Counted from the first letter of the stretch, positions 41,303 to 51,726 are shown. The stretch is DNA of 64,000 bases from Rickettsiales bacterium (GCA_002691145.1 NZHE01000023.1:1-64000), one strand, 5' to 3'. Numbers and translations: made by a program. Notes: a model not told the origin generated them from the letters alone.

Positions 41303-41974
41303 ATGAAAAAAAAAGCTGTGGTTTTATTAAGTGGTGGTTTAGATTCTTCTGTTGTATTGTCAATAACTAAAAAAACTAATTTTGAAATTTTTTGTATTTC
41401 TTTTGATTATGGTCAACGGCATGATCTGGAACTTTTTTTCGCCAAAAAACAAGTAAAACTTCAAAAAATTAAAAATCATAGAATATTTAAGGTTGATTTT
41501 TTTGGTGGTTCAGCATTGACAGATAATATTGAAGTCCCAGAGAATGAAAATGTAGAAAATATTCCGAAGACAATCCCGATAACTTATGTGCCCGCCAGAA
41601 ATACAATTTTCTTGTCTTATGCCTTAGGATATTGTGAGACAATCGATAGCACAGATATTTTTATAGGAGTTAATGCCGTAGATTATTCAGGATACCCAGA
41701 TTGTAGACAAGAATTTATTCTTGCATTTGAAAAACTTGCTAACTTAGCTACAAAGAAAGGAATTGATGGTCAAAAATTTTGCATTCATACTCCTTTAATT
41801 GACATGACAAAAAAACAAATTATTAAAGAAGGAATTAATAATAATGTTGATTTTAAAAATACCTTGAGTTGTTATAATCCAAAGAATAATAAACCGTGTG
41901 GTAAATGTGATGCATGTTTATTAAGAGATAAAGGATTTTCTGAGCTTAGAATAAAAGATCCACAATTTGTTTAA
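41303..41974 (+). CDS. queC: 7-cyano-7-deazaguanine synthase
   Basis: VVLLSGGLDSSV, FDYGQRHDLEL, YVPARNTIFLSYALGYCE, GVNAVDYSGYPDCR, CGKCDACLLR. Confidence 0.97.
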   Translation: MKKKAVVLLSGGLDSSVVLSITKKTNFEIFCISFDYGQRHDLELFFAKKQVKLQKIKNHRIFKVDFFGGSALTDNIEVPENENVENIPKTIPITYVPARNTIFLSYALGYCETIDSTDIFIGVNAVDYSGYPDCRQEFILAFEKLANLATKKGIDGQKFCIHTPLIDMTKKQIIKEGINNNVDFKNTLSCYNPKNNKPCGKCDACLLRDKGFSELRIKDPQFV

Positions 41975-41980
41975 ATTAAA

Positions 41981-42613
41981 ATGTTTTATATAAAAGAAAT
42001 TTTCAAATCAATTCAAGGAGAGGGATTTCATTCCGGTAAAGAGGCGGTTTTTATTCGTTTCTCTGGCTGTAACTTTTGGAATGGTAATTTAAAGGATAAA
42101 AATTCAGCTATTTGTAACTTTTGTGATACAAATTTTGTTGGAACAGATGGAGAAAACGGAGGTATTTACAATACAAAGGATCTAGTGAAGAAAACTTTGG
42201 ATGTATGGGAAAAACATTTCTCTTTACAGAATAAATTTGTTATTTTGACCGGGGGAGAGCCGTTACTCCAAGTTAATGATTTGCTTATCGAAAACCTAAA
42301 AAAAAAAGGTTTCTATATTGCTATCGAAACTAATGGGTCAATTAGTTGCGATTTTAATATTGATTGGATATGCGTGAGCCCAAAATCTAAAAAACAATGG
42401 GCTTTAAAAAGTGGTCATGAATTAAAAATTATATTCCCTCAACATAAATTTAATCTAAACGAATTAAAGAAATTAAAATTTAACTATTTTTTCCTTCAAC
42501 CTATGGATGGTATCAATAAACAATTAAATACTTGGAATATAATCAATTATTGTAAAGCTCACAAACCATGGTTTCCAAGTTTTCAGCTACACAAAACTTT
42601 AAATATTAGTTAA
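41981..42613 (+). CDS. queE: 7-carboxy-7-deazaguanine synthase
   Basis: EIFKSIQGEGFHSGKEAVFIRFSGCN...CNFCDTNF, LTGGEPLLQ, IETNGS. Confidence 0.95.
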   Translation: MFYIKEIFKSIQGEGFHSGKEAVFIRFSGCNFWNGNLKDKNSAICNFCDTNFVGTDGENGGIYNTKDLVKKTLDVWEKHFSLQNKFVILTGGEPLLQVNDLLIENLKKKGFYIAIETNGSISCDFNIDWICVSPKSKKQWALKSGHELKIIFPQHKFNLNELKKLKFNYFFLQPMDGINKQLNTWNIINYCKAHKPWFPSFQLHKTLNIS

Positions 42614-42620
42614 TTTAATA

Positions 42621-42974
42621 ATGCGAATTTATAAAAAATATTATTTTGATACTGCTCATTTTTTACCTTCGGAAAATTTAGATGAAAATTACAAAAATAT
42701 TCATGGTCATAGTTATGAACTAATAATTTATTTAGACGATAAATTAGATGAAAAAAAAGAATGGGTGATGGATTTTAAAGTTATTGATAATTTTGTGAAA
42801 CCTCTTATCAAGGAACTTGACCATAATTTATTAAATAATATTAAAGGTCTAGAAAATCCAACTAGTGAAAATATTGCTAAATGGTTTTGGAATAGGTTAA
42901 AAAAAAATTTACTTAACCTTGTAAGAATTGATATTAATAGGCCTAGAATTGGTGGATGTATTTATGAGCCATAA
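42621..42974 (+). CDS. queD: 6-carboxytetrahydropterin synthase
   Basis: FDTAHFLP, IHGHSYEL, VMDFKVI, LDHNLLN, NPTSENIAKWFW. Confidence 0.94.
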   Translation: MRIYKKYYFDTAHFLPSENLDENYKNIHGHSYELIIYLDDKLDEKKEWVMDFKVIDNFVKPLIKELDHNLLNNIKGLENPTSENIAKWFWNRLKKNLLNLVRIDINRPRIGGCIYEP

Positions 42975-42976
42975 CT

Positions 42977-43423
42977 TTATCTTCCTTTATAATAAGAAAC
43001 ATCATAGTCCTGAATCCATATGTCTTTAGGTTTATCGCTTGTTTGAAAAAAAATATCAATCGGAATTCCACCTCTAGGATTCCAAAAACCGCTAATTCTT
43101 AACCATTTTGGATCTATCGTTTGTAAAATTTTTTTTGCAATCAAAATTGTACAGTCTTCGTGAAAAGCTCCGTGATTTCTAAATGAATAAAGAAAAAGCT
43201 TAAAAGATTTGCTTTCTACGATTAATTTATCTGGTAAATAATCAATTACGATATTTCCGAAGTCTGGTTGCCCTGTTTTAGGACATATACTTGTAAACTC
43301 TGGAGATGACAATCTAACAACATAATTTAAATCCATATGCGGGTTTTCAATACTATCAAGCTTTACTTTTTCAGGATCATCTAAAATTTTAGATTTTTTT
43401 CCTAATTCATTAAGTTTTTTCAT
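42977..43423 (-). CDS. queF: NADPH-dependent 7-cyano-7-deazaguanine reductase
   Basis: EFTSICPKTGQPDFG, ESKSFKLFLYSFRNHGAFHEDC, NPRGGIPIDIF. Confidence 0.96.
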   Translation of the reverse strand: MKKLNELGKKSKILDDPEKVKLDSIENPHMDLNYVVRLSSPEFTSICPKTGQPDFGNIVIDYLPDKLIVESKSFKLFLYSFRNHGAFHEDCTILIAKKILQTIDPKWLRISGFWNPRGGIPIDIFFQTSDKPKDIWIQDYDVSYYKGR

Positions 43424-44528
43424 AAAAAATATTTTTTTCTTTATATTCGTTCATTAATTTTAAAAAACTTTTGTTTTTAATCGAATGTCTTATATCTGTC
43501 ATCATTTTTTCATAAAACGCTATATTATGTAAACTAATAATCATTGAGGACAGTATTTCATTACTTTTTGTAAGATGATGGATATATCCTCTAGTATAAT
43601 TTTTTGAAACAAAACATGAAACATTTTTATCTAAAGGTTCGCTGTCAAGTGCAAACCTTGAATTTCTTAAGTTTATTTCACCCCCTGATGTGAATGCTCT
43701 TCCATTCCTACCAAACCTCGTAGGCAAAACGCAATCAAACATATCAACCCCAAACTTTACAGCATTAAAAATATCTATTGGCCTTCCAACTCCCATTAAA
43801 TATCTTGGTTTATCAATGGGACAAAATTTAGTAACATATTTTACAATTTCTATCATATCTTTAAGTTTTTCTCCAACAGAAAGTCCTCCTAAAGCATATC
43901 CATCAAAATCTATGTTGATTAATTCCTGCATACTTTTTCTTCTCAATTCTTTATGAATACCTCCCTGATTAATTCCAAATAATGCAAAACCCTCCTTTTT
44001 CTTGTATATTTTTTTACATTTTTTTGCCCAATCAATTGTCAAATCTAATGATTCAGATGATTCCAAATAAGTGGCCGGATAATCTGTGCATTCATCAAGA
44101 ACCATAGTTATATTTGAATTTAATTTTTTTTGAATTTTAATAGATTTTTCAGGAGTTAATCTATATTTTTTTCCATCAATATGAGACGAGAAAGTTACTC
44201 CATTTGAATCAAGTTGTCTAAGTTTTGAAAGTGACCAAATTTGAAAACCACCTGAGTCTGTTAATATGGGTAAATTCCAATTAATAAACTTTTGTAACCC
44301 TCCCATTTGTTGAATTAACTCTTCACCAGGTCTTAGCATAAGGTGATATGTATTACCTAGTATTATCTTTACTCCAATTTTTTTTAAGTCTTCTGAAAAT
44401 ATTGATTTCACAGAACCTAAGGTTCCAACGGGCATAAAAACAGGGGTATGAATGTCTCCATGGGCAGTTCTAATTTTACCCAATCTTGCAAATCCATCAT
44501 TATTTAATAATTCAAAAAAATTATTCAC
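43410..44528 (-). CDS. tgt: tRNA-guanine transglycosylase
   Basis: TPVFMPVGTLGSVK, LGNTYHLMLRPG, LTDSGGFQIWSL, LMGVGRPIDI, FDCVLPTRFGRNG. Confidence 0.97.
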   Translation of the reverse strand: MNNFFELLNNDGFARLGKIRTAHGDIHTPVFMPVGTLGSVKSIFSEDLKKIGVKIILGNTYHLMLRPGEELIQQMGGLQKFINWNLPILTDSGGFQIWSLSKLRQLDSNGVTFSSHIDGKKYRLTPEKSIKIQKKLNSNITMVLDECTDYPATYLESSESLDLTIDWAKKCKKIYKKKEGFALFGINQGGIHKELRRKSMQELINIDFDGYALGGLSVGEKLKDMIEIVKYVTKFCPIDKPRYLMGVGRPIDIFNAVKFGVDMFDCVLPTRFGRNGRAFTSGGEINLRNSRFALDSEPLDKNVSCFVSKNYTRGYIHHLTKSNEILSSMIISLHNIAFYEKMMTDIRHSIKNKSFLKLMNEYKEKNIFYEKT

Positions 44529-44534
44529 AAAAAT

Positions 44535-45581
44535 CTAGACCCAAATTAAACAAGCATCTCCATAAGAAAAAAATCTTAAGTTGTTTTTTATTGCATATTT
44601 ATATAATTTTTTTGCATTTTTAATCCCTACTATTGCACATATCAGTACAAATAGAGTAGACTTTGGCGTGTGAAAATTTGTTATTAAACCGTCAACTGTT
44701 GTTACCTTCCACCCCGGTTTTATAAAAATATCTGTATTTCCGGAAAATGTACTAACCTTTCCATGCTTATTTTTCGAGCTTTCAAGTAAACGAAGAACTG
44801 TTGTGCCAACCGCAATGCAATTTTTCCCCTGATTTCTAGTTTGATTTATTATTGCTGCAGAATCTTTTGAAATTATTCCAAACTCATTATGCATAACATG
44901 TTTACAAATGTTTTTTGTTCGTATTGGCAAAAAAGTTCCGCCATTTACGTGCAAAGTTACATTAACAATTTTTATATTTTTGGATTTGAGTTTTTTTATA
45001 AGTTTATGAGTAAAATGAAGACTTGCAGTTGGAGCTGCCACAGCCCCAAGCTTTTTTGAAAAGATGGTCTGATAGTCTTTTAGATCATTTTTATTAACAA
45101 CTCTTTTACTCGTGATATATGGAGGTAATGCTACAGTACCAAGTGAATTTATTTTTTTAAAAAAAAATGAAGTTGAACAATTAAATTCAACTAAAATTTC
45201 ACCATATTCTTTAATGTCAATTATTTTACAAAAAAAATCTTTTGAAAAAAAAATCTTTCCGTTTACATTAATTTTTTTTTTGGGCTTAACAAAAGCACTC
45301 CACACAACCTTTGGATTATTCTTAATATTTTTATTTAGTGTAATGTGAACTTTTTTATTTTCAAATAATCCAATAAGTTTTGCTGGAATTACTTTTGTGT
45401 CGTTAATTACAATACAATCTCCGTCATTAAGTATATGTGATAAATTATCAAAGGAATGAAGAACATATTCATTCCTGACTTCTAATAGTTTGGCTGAATC
45501 TTTTGGAAAAACAGGATCTAATGCTATTAATTTTTCTGGAAGTTTAAAATCAAATCTACTTGTTTCCATAATCAACAACAA
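44535..45581 (-). CDS. queA: S-adenosylmethionine:tRNA ribosyltransferase-isomerase (likely start ATG 45569)
   Basis: FDFKLPEKLIA, NDTKVIPAKL, LPPYI, GAVAAPTASLHFT, LHVNGGTFLPI, TNFHTPKSTLFVLI. Confidence 0.96.
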   Translation of the reverse strand: MLLIMETSRFDFKLPEKLIALDPVFPKDSAKLLEVRNEYVLHSFDNLSHILNDGDCIVINDTKVIPAKLIGLFENKKVHITLNKNIKNNPKVVWSAFVKPKKKINVNGKIFFSKDFFCKIIDIKEYGEILVEFNCSTSFFFKKINSLGTVALPPYITSKRVVNKNDLKDYQTIFSKKLGAVAAPTASLHFTHKLIKKLKSKNIKIVNVTLHVNGGTFLPIRTKNICKHVMHNEFGIISKDSAAIINQTRNQGKNCIAVGTTVLRLLESSKNKHGKVSTFSGNTDIFIKPGWKVTTVDGLITNFHTPKSTLFVLICAIVGIKNAKKLYKYAIKNNLRFFSYGDACLIWV

Positions 45582-46708
45582 CTGTTAACTATATTTTTTA
45601 AAAAAACTTCGCATTTCTTAAGTTGCTCTATTTCAATGTATTCATTGGGCTTATGTGCTTGTTCAATACTACCGGGTCCGCAAACAATTGTCTGTAAATT
45701 TAACTTATCAAATATCCCAGCTTCAGTTCCGAAACTTACAGTTCCTAATTTATTGCTTTTATTTGAGTTTAAACAAAGGTTAATAACTTCCTCGTCTTTA
45801 TCTGTATCCAAACCAGGAAAATTATTCGTTATCTCAAAATTAATAAAACATTTTTTATTTAATTTTTTCATTTTTTTTTCTAAATTTCCAAAAAGATAAT
45901 TTTTAATTTCATTTAATAACTTTTTAGTATCATCTGACGGAAGATTACGAATTTCAAATTCAACCTGACAATTTTTGGGGATTATATTTAAAGCAATACC
46001 TCCGGAAATAGTTCCAACATTTATTGAAGAATATGGAGGAAAAAATTCTTTATTTACTTTTTTCATTAAGTCTGTTTGTTTTTTATTTAAAAAATTTATA
46101 AAATCCGCTGCATAATTTATCGAATTGACTCCACTCTCAATTAATGAGCTATGAGCCTCAATACCGTTAAAAGTGATTAGAAAATTTTTTTTTCCTTTAT
46201 GTTTATTTATTACCTGCATTTTAGTGGGCTCACCTACAATACATTTTGTTGGTTTAATCTTAAGATTTTTTAAAAATGGAATTGCTTTTTGTATACCTAT
46301 ACAACCAATTTCTTCATCATAACTAAACATAAAATGAATTGGTTTTTTAAGACTAGAATTCTGAATTTTGGGAAGAAGACTTAGTGTAACTGCAATAAAT
46401 CCTTTCATATCAGTTGTTCCCCTTCCGTAAAGTTTTGTTCCAACTTTTTTTAAACTAAATGGATTAGAATTCCAATTTTGTCCTTCAACTGGAACGACAT
46501 CCGTATGTCCTGAAAACATTATTCCATCTAAATTATCCGGTCCAATTCTGGCATATAAATTTACTCTATCTTTTTCTCCTTTTATAATTTGTGGTCTTAC
46601 ACCAAGTAACTTAAAATGTGAGGAAATATAATCTATTATTGAAAGATTTTCTTTCAAGCTTATTGATTTAAAGCTTACAAGCTTATGTAAAATCTTCTGT
46701 ATTTTCAT
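45572..46708 (-). CDS. argE: Acetylornithine deacetylase
   Basis: MFSGHTDVVPVEGQNW, YGRGTTDMKGFIAV, YDEEIGCIG, GTEAGIF, CGPGSIEQAHKPNEYIE. Confidence 0.9.
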   Translation of the reverse strand: MKIQKILHKLVSFKSISLKENLSIIDYISSHFKLLGVRPQIIKGEKDRVNLYARIGPDNLDGIMFSGHTDVVPVEGQNWNSNPFSLKKVGTKLYGRGTTDMKGFIAVTLSLLPKIQNSSLKKPIHFMFSYDEEIGCIGIQKAIPFLKNLKIKPTKCIVGEPTKMQVINKHKGKKNFLITFNGIEAHSSLIESGVNSINYAADFINFLNKKQTDLMKKVNKEFFPPYSSINVGTISGGIALNIIPKNCQVEFEIRNLPSDDTKKLLNEIKNYLFGNLEKKMKKLNKKCFINFEITNNFPGLDTDKDEEVINLCLNSNKSNKLGTVSFGTEAGIFDKLNLQTIVCGPGSIEQAHKPNEYIEIEQLKKCEVFLKNIVNSCC

Positions 46709-46710
46709 TT

Positions 46711-47478
46711 TTAATAAATAAATTGTTCATTAATAATTCTTTCTTCTAAGTCGTGCCCTTTATCAAACAATAGGTTAATATAGTTTTTCTTATCCAATGT
46801 TACTTCAATTTTTTTTATATCATTAACTTCAAAAAAATCAGCTTCGGCTCTTACGGGTCTTTTTTTTGTCTCAAGCGCAGTCAAAGTTATCTTTACACTA
46901 TTGGGTAATAAAGCTCCTCTCCATCTTCTTGGTCTATAAGGGCTGATTGGAGTTAATGCTAAAAGCTCAGCTCCGACCGGAACAACGGGACCTCTTAAAG
47001 ATAGGTTATAAGCTGTACTCCCAGCAGGGGTAGAGATCAAGCAACCATCACATAAAAGATTTTTAATTTTTTCAATATTGTTTATTTTAATAGAAATTTT
47101 AGCAATTTGTCTAGTTTTCCTTATTAACGATACATCATTGAAGGCTAAACACTCCTTAATATTTCCACTAACATCAAAAGTTCTAATTTTTAAAGGATAT
47201 AATCTAGTCGAATTCGCTTGTTCTATTCTACTAATCAAGCTTTCCTCAGAATATTGATTCATTAGAAATCCCACGTGCCCTCTATTCATGCCATAAATAA
47301 GTTTTCTTTCTTGAAGAAATTTATGAAAGGTCTCTAAAATAGTTCCATCACCGCCCAGAGCAATAATGATATCCGCATCTTCCGGTTTAAAATTTTTATA
47401 TTTTTTTTTTAGCTGTTTTAGAGATTTTTTTGCTAAAGAGTCTTTAGAAGAAATAAAACTGATTTTTTTTTCAAACAT
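46711..47478 (-). CDS. nadK: NAD kinase
   Basis: IIALGGDGTILETFH, GMNRGHVGFLMN, LISTPAGSTAYNLSLRGPVVP. Confidence 0.94.
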   Translation of the reverse strand: MFEKKISFISSKDSLAKKSLKQLKKKYKNFKPEDADIIIALGGDGTILETFHKFLQERKLIYGMNRGHVGFLMNQYSEESLISRIEQANSTRLYPLKIRTFDVSGNIKECLAFNDVSLIRKTRQIAKISIKINNIEKIKNLLCDGCLISTPAGSTAYNLSLRGPVVPVGAELLALTPISPYRPRRWRGALLPNSVKITLTALETKKRPVRAEADFFEVNDIKKIEVTLDKKNYINLLFDKGHDLEERIINEQFIY

Positions 47479-47482
47479 AAAC

Positions 47483-48499
47483 TTAACCTCCCGTTAAATT
47501 CATATTTCTATTAATTTTTGGGTTGTTTTCATTAATATTAAAATGATGCTTTTCAGGTTTATTGAAGATAGCAATTTTAATTGCGTTGTAGAGTTTTGTA
47601 TAATTCTTTTTAAGTAATAACTTTTTTACATCAATTGAACCGTTATCCCCTAGGCACCCGAATAATAATCCATTGCTAGTAAGTCTTATTCGATTGCACG
47701 TTTTACAAAAATTATTACTAATTGGACTTATAAAACCAACAATTAAATCAATTTTTTCGGTCATAAAATATCTTGAAGGTCCATTTGATTTAAAATCAGA
47801 GGAAACTAAACCAAATTCTTTCTCAATAGTTTCCATAGCTTTAAATGTAGGAAAGTAGTTTAACGCTCTATCCTGTTCAACCTGTCCTAAAGGCATTGTT
47901 TCTATAAAAGAAATTTTGAAATGATTAACTGAACACCACTTGCATAAAGAGATTATTTCATCTTCATTAAAATCTTTAATTAAAACGGTATTAATTTTTA
48001 TCTTGAATCCTAATTCTCGAGCAAGAAATATTCCATTTAAAACCTTTTTTAAATTTCCACCGTTTGTAATAAAATTATACTTTTCTTCGATTAGACTATC
48101 TAAAGATATATTAATTCTTTTGATTCCATTTTTCTTTAGTTTTTCTGCATTTTTTTCTAACTGGGTTCCATTACTTGTAATCGAAACCTCTTTTAGTAAG
48201 TCCTTTTGAATAAACGTATAAAGATATGAAAAAACATCGTGAACATTCTTTCTAACTAAAGGTTCACCTCCAGTGACCCTGATTTTTTTGATTCCCAAGG
48301 ATACAAAAATACGTATAAGTGTTTTTAAATCACTTACAGATAGAATTTCTTCATTGTTATTAAATGTCATTTTTTGTGGCATACAATATTTACATCTAAG
48401 ATCACATCGATCAGTTACCGAAATTCTTAAGTAATCAATCTTTCTTCCAAATGAATCTAACATTATTTTATTTTTTAATCTTTCATAGTATATAGTCAA
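47483..48499 (-). CDS. moaA: GTP 3',8-cyclase
   Basis: DYLRISVTDRCDLRCKYCMP, VTGGEPLVRKN, CKTCNRIRLTSNGLLFGCLG; ends in GG. Confidence 0.96.
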   Translation of the reverse strand: MTIYYERLKNKIMLDSFGRKIDYLRISVTDRCDLRCKYCMPQKMTFNNNEEILSVSDLKTLIRIFVSLGIKKIRVTGGEPLVRKNVHDVFSYLYTFIQKDLLKEVSITSNGTQLEKNAEKLKKNGIKRINISLDSLIEEKYNFITNGGNLKKVLNGIFLARELGFKIKINTVLIKDFNEDEIISLCKWCSVNHFKISFIETMPLGQVEQDRALNYFPTFKAMETIEKEFGLVSSDFKSNGPSRYFMTEKIDLIVGFISPISNNFCKTCNRIRLTSNGLLFGCLGDNGSIDVKKLLLKKNYTKLYNAIKIAIFNKPEKHHFNINENNPKINRNMNLTGG

Positions 48500-48534
48500 T
48501 GTATAATAATAGAAATTAAGCGCTAAAACAAACT

Positions 48535-49332
48535 ATGAAAATTTTTCCTGATTTAAATAATCCTAAGCTTACAAGAAAAGTAAAAGCTTTGGATGAAAAT
48601 ATGGAAACAAAAAATCTTGATGTGATCGAAGAGACACCCTTGACACTTTTTTTGAACAATCAGGAGATTGTAACTATGATGACAATCAATGATCACCCTA
48701 AGTTTCTCGCATTAGGCTATCTTCTTAATCAAAATATGATTAATGAAAATGAGAATATTGAAGCTATAGATTATGAAGATGACATAAAAACCGTTGTTGT
48801 TAGAACTAAAAAGAAAACAAACTATGAAAATAAATTAAAAAAAAAAACTTTAACATCAGGATGCGCGCAAGGAACTGCTTTCGGAAATATTATGGAAAAA
48901 TTTAAAAATATAAATTTAAATATTTCTAATAAATTTAGAATAGAGTGGATATATGAGTTGTCAAAAAAAATTAATTTGACACCTAGTCTTTATCTCAAGG
49001 CAGGTGCAATTCATGGATGTGTTTTGTGTAAAAAAAATGAACCATTAGTTTATATGGAGGATGTTGGTAGACACAATGCAATTGATAAAATTGCTGGTTT
49101 CATGTTTTTAGAAAAAATAAAGCCAGATGATAAGATTTTTTATACAACAGGACGTTTAACTAGTGAAATGGTAATTAAATCTGTGCAGATGAAAATTCCA
49201 ATAGTAATTTCTCGTTCTGGATTTACAGCATGGGGAATTGAATTGGCAAAAAAAGCTAATCTGACTTTGGTTGGAAGAGCGAAAGGAAAAAAATTTACAA
49301 TTTTATCAGGGGAAAAAAGACTTGAAAGTTAA
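48535..49332 (+). CDS. fdhD: Formate dehydrogenase accessory sulfurtransferase FdhD
   Basis: LTSGCAQGTAFG, GAIHGCVLCKKNEPLVYMEDVGRHNAIDKIAGF, YTTGRLTSEMVIK. Confidence 0.93.
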   Translation: MKIFPDLNNPKLTRKVKALDENMETKNLDVIEETPLTLFLNNQEIVTMMTINDHPKFLALGYLLNQNMINENENIEAIDYEDDIKTVVVRTKKKTNYENKLKKKTLTSGCAQGTAFGNIMEKFKNINLNISNKFRIEWIYELSKKINLTPSLYLKAGAIHGCVLCKKNEPLVYMEDVGRHNAIDKIAGFMFLEKIKPDDKIFYTTGRLTSEMVIKSVQMKIPIVISRSGFTAWGIELAKKANLTLVGRAKGKKFTILSGEKRLES

Positions 49333-49942
49333 GAATTCCAATATTGCTGGTTTAATTCTAGCGGGGGGTAAATCGAGAAGAATGTTTTTTAAAGATAAAT
49401 CCCTAAAAACAATTGAATCTATTAGTTTGATTGATTTAGTTTTAGCAAGAGTTAAAAATCAAATCAAAGTTGTTGGAATTAATTCTAATAATTCAGATTT
49501 TGGAGAAATGTATAAAAATACTTTTGTTTTAAAAGATTGTATTAAGGGAAATTTAGGACCACTTGTTGGCGTCTTAACTGGTCTTAAATGGCTAGAACTT
49601 AAATATCCTGAAATTGATTGGTTGGTAACTTTTCCTGTAGACACCCCTTTTTTCCCAGCTACATTAATAGATAAAATTTTTGAAAATATTACTGATGAGT
49701 TAATTATTTCTGTAAAAAGTAAGAATAGAACCCATCCAGCTCTAGCTGCGTGGAACATCAGATTGACTGATAATTTAGAGGCAAGTATCCAAAAAAAAAA
49801 TTTAAAAATTGATGAATTTACAAAAAATTTTAAAATGAGGGTAGTTAATTTTCAAAATATTGATTATGATCCTTTTTTTAATATAAATAACGATGACGAT
49901 TTAAAGATTGCTAGAAATATTTATAAAAAGTACATTAAATAA
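49322..49942 (+). CDS. mobA: Molybdenum cofactor guanylyltransferase
   Basis: IAGLILAGGKSRRMFFKDKSL, GPLVGVLTGL, TFPVDTPFFP; ORF track extends upstream to 49271 but TTG 49322 is more plausible. Confidence 0.9.
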   Translation: MKVKNSNIAGLILAGGKSRRMFFKDKSLKTIESISLIDLVLARVKNQIKVVGINSNNSDFGEMYKNTFVLKDCIKGNLGPLVGVLTGLKWLELKYPEIDWLVTFPVDTPFFPATLIDKIFENITDELIISVKSKNRTHPALAAWNIRLTDNLEASIQKKNLKIDEFTKNFKMRVVNFQNIDYDPFFNINNDDDLKIARNIYKKYIK

Positions 49943-49956
49943 AATAGGGGAACTAA

Positions 49957-51726
49957 ATGAGTTTTGTTGAGCGCCTAAAAAAAAAAAACATTATTGCTAA
50001 ACCTGGATTTAATAGATGGTTAGTTCCTCCAGCATCAATTGCTATCCATTTGTGTATTGGTTCCGTTTATGCATGGAGTATGTTTAATCCTGCACTTGTA
50101 AAAATAATGGGTGTTGTAACTTCTTCTGGAGACGATTGGAGTTTAAGCCAGGTTGTTTGGATTTTTTCAGTTGCTATTGTTTGTTTAGGTTTTACTGCAG
50201 CTTACGCAGGTAAGTGGTTGGAAAAAGTTGGTCCCAGAATGGTTGGCTTTGTAGCCGCTTGTTGTTGGGGAGGAGGATTTTTAATAGGAGCTTTTGGAAT
50301 ATATCTACAAGAAATGGGTGTTGAAATTAACTTTGCTTTTGGTTCATCTGAAATTAATCTCCAACTTGGATTATATCTTCTTTACTTGGGTTACGGAGTT
50401 TTAGGTGGTGCTGGGTTAGGCTTGGGCTATGTTTCACCGGTTTCGACCCTTATAAGATGGTTTCCTGATAGACGAGGTATGGCAACTGGTATGGCAATTA
50501 TGGGCTTTGGTGGCGGGGCAATGATTGCAAAGTTTACTATTGATAAGCTTTTGGAGAGATTTTACAAAGTTCCTGAATATCTTGGTGCCATTGATTCTGT
50601 CGAATTAATTACTGAGGGTGGAAGAAGATTTGCTGAAATTTCTGGTTCTATGGTTGAAGTTGTAGTTGTGGGTATTAATGAGGTTTCAAGAATGATTGTT
50701 CCAGGAGAGCCTGGAGTTTACATAGTTGGGACTGGTTCAAGTGGTGCCGCGCAAACCTTTTTAGTTTTGGGTATCGTATATTTTATTATCATGACTATAG
50801 CTGCTTTTTCCTACAGGATTCCTCCCGAAGGTTGGACTCCAAAGGGATGGGTGCCGCCCAAAGATTCAAAATCAAAACTAGTTACTCAGAATCATGTTCA
50901 TATAGATCAGGCACTTAAAACACCTCAATTTTATCTTTTATGGATCGTTCTTTGTTTTAATGTGACTGCAGGAATTGGAGTAATTGGTGTTGCAAAGACA
51001 ATGATGATTGAAATTTTTGGTTCTTCACTTCCATATATTGTGACTGCGGCTTTTGCAGGCACTTATGTTTTAATGATTAGTGTATTTAATATGATTGGTA
51101 GAATATTTTGGGCATCAATGTCTGATTATATAGGACGAAAAACTACTTATTTTATATTCTTTTCGCTTGGAATCTTGTTGTATTTATCCATACCATTTAG
51201 TGCAAAATCTATGAGTATTGACCCATCTATTACATATTTAGTTTTATTTTATGTAGCGTCAATGGTCATTTTTACAATGTATGGTGGTGGTTTTGCAACT
51301 ATACCAGCTTATCTTGCTGATATTTTTGGTACCAGATACGTCGGAGGCATTCATGGACGATTGTTAACTGCTTGGTCAACAGCTGGAGTTTTAGGACCTT
51401 TGGCTATAACACAATTGAGACAGAGATCTTTAGAAGATTCAATTAATAAATTAGCTGCAAAAGTTGAACCTGAAGTTTTTTTAGCAACTTATGGTGAGTC
51501 AATAGACAATTTATCTGAACTTGTAAAACAGAAAACTGTTACCATCAGTAATTTGATGCAAGTTGTTCCTGAGGGTACGGCTGATCCGTCGGCAACTTTG
51601 TATAACACAACAATGTATGCAATGGCTGGATTGCTTGCAATAGCTTTTATTGCTAACTTATTAATATCTGCAGTTAATAGTAAGCATCATATGACAAAAG
51701 AAGAACTATCTAGGCAGGATAATTAA
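49957..51726 (+). CDS. OFA (oxalate/formate antiporter) family MFS transporter
   Basis: 12-TM-type MFS; SIAIHLCIGSVYAWSMFNPAL, GLGLGYVSPVSTLIRWFPDRRGMATGMAIMGFGGGAMI; elongated to 589 aa. Confidence 0.9.
   Translation: MSFVERLKKKNIIAKPGFNRWLVPPASIAIHLCIGSVYAWSMFNPALVKIMGVVTSSGDDWSLSQVVWIFSVAIVCLGFTAAYAGKWLEKVGPRMVGFVAACCWGGGFLIGAFGIYLQEMGVEINFAFGSSEINLQLGLYLLYLGYGVLGGAGLGLGYVSPVSTLIRWFPDRRGMATGMAIMGFGGGAMIAKFTIDKLLERFYKVPEYLGAIDSVELITEGGRRFAEISGSMVEVVVVGINEVSRMIVPGEPGVYIVGTGSSGAAQTFLVLGIVYFIIMTIAAFSYRIPPEGWTPKGWVPPKDSKSKLVTQNHVHIDQALKTPQFYLLWIVLCFNVTAGIGVIGVAKTMMIEIFGSSLPYIVTAAFAGTYVLMISVFNMIGRIFWASMSDYIGRKTTYFIFFSLGILLYLSIPFSAKSMSIDPSITYLVLFYVASMVIFTMYGGGFATIPAYLADIFGTRYVGGIHGRLLTAWSTAGVLGPLAITQLRQRSLEDSINKLAAKVEPEVFLATYGESIDNLSELVKQKTVTISNLMQVVPEGTADPSATLYNTTMYAMAGLLAIAFIANLLISAVNSKHHMTKEELSRQDN

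Noticed and set aside
45636-45899. 87-aa plus-strand ORF, and similar ORFs at 45112-45348, 55613-55825 and 54926-55198
   Set aside because: Antisense shadows of argE, queA and the formate dehydrogenase subunit.
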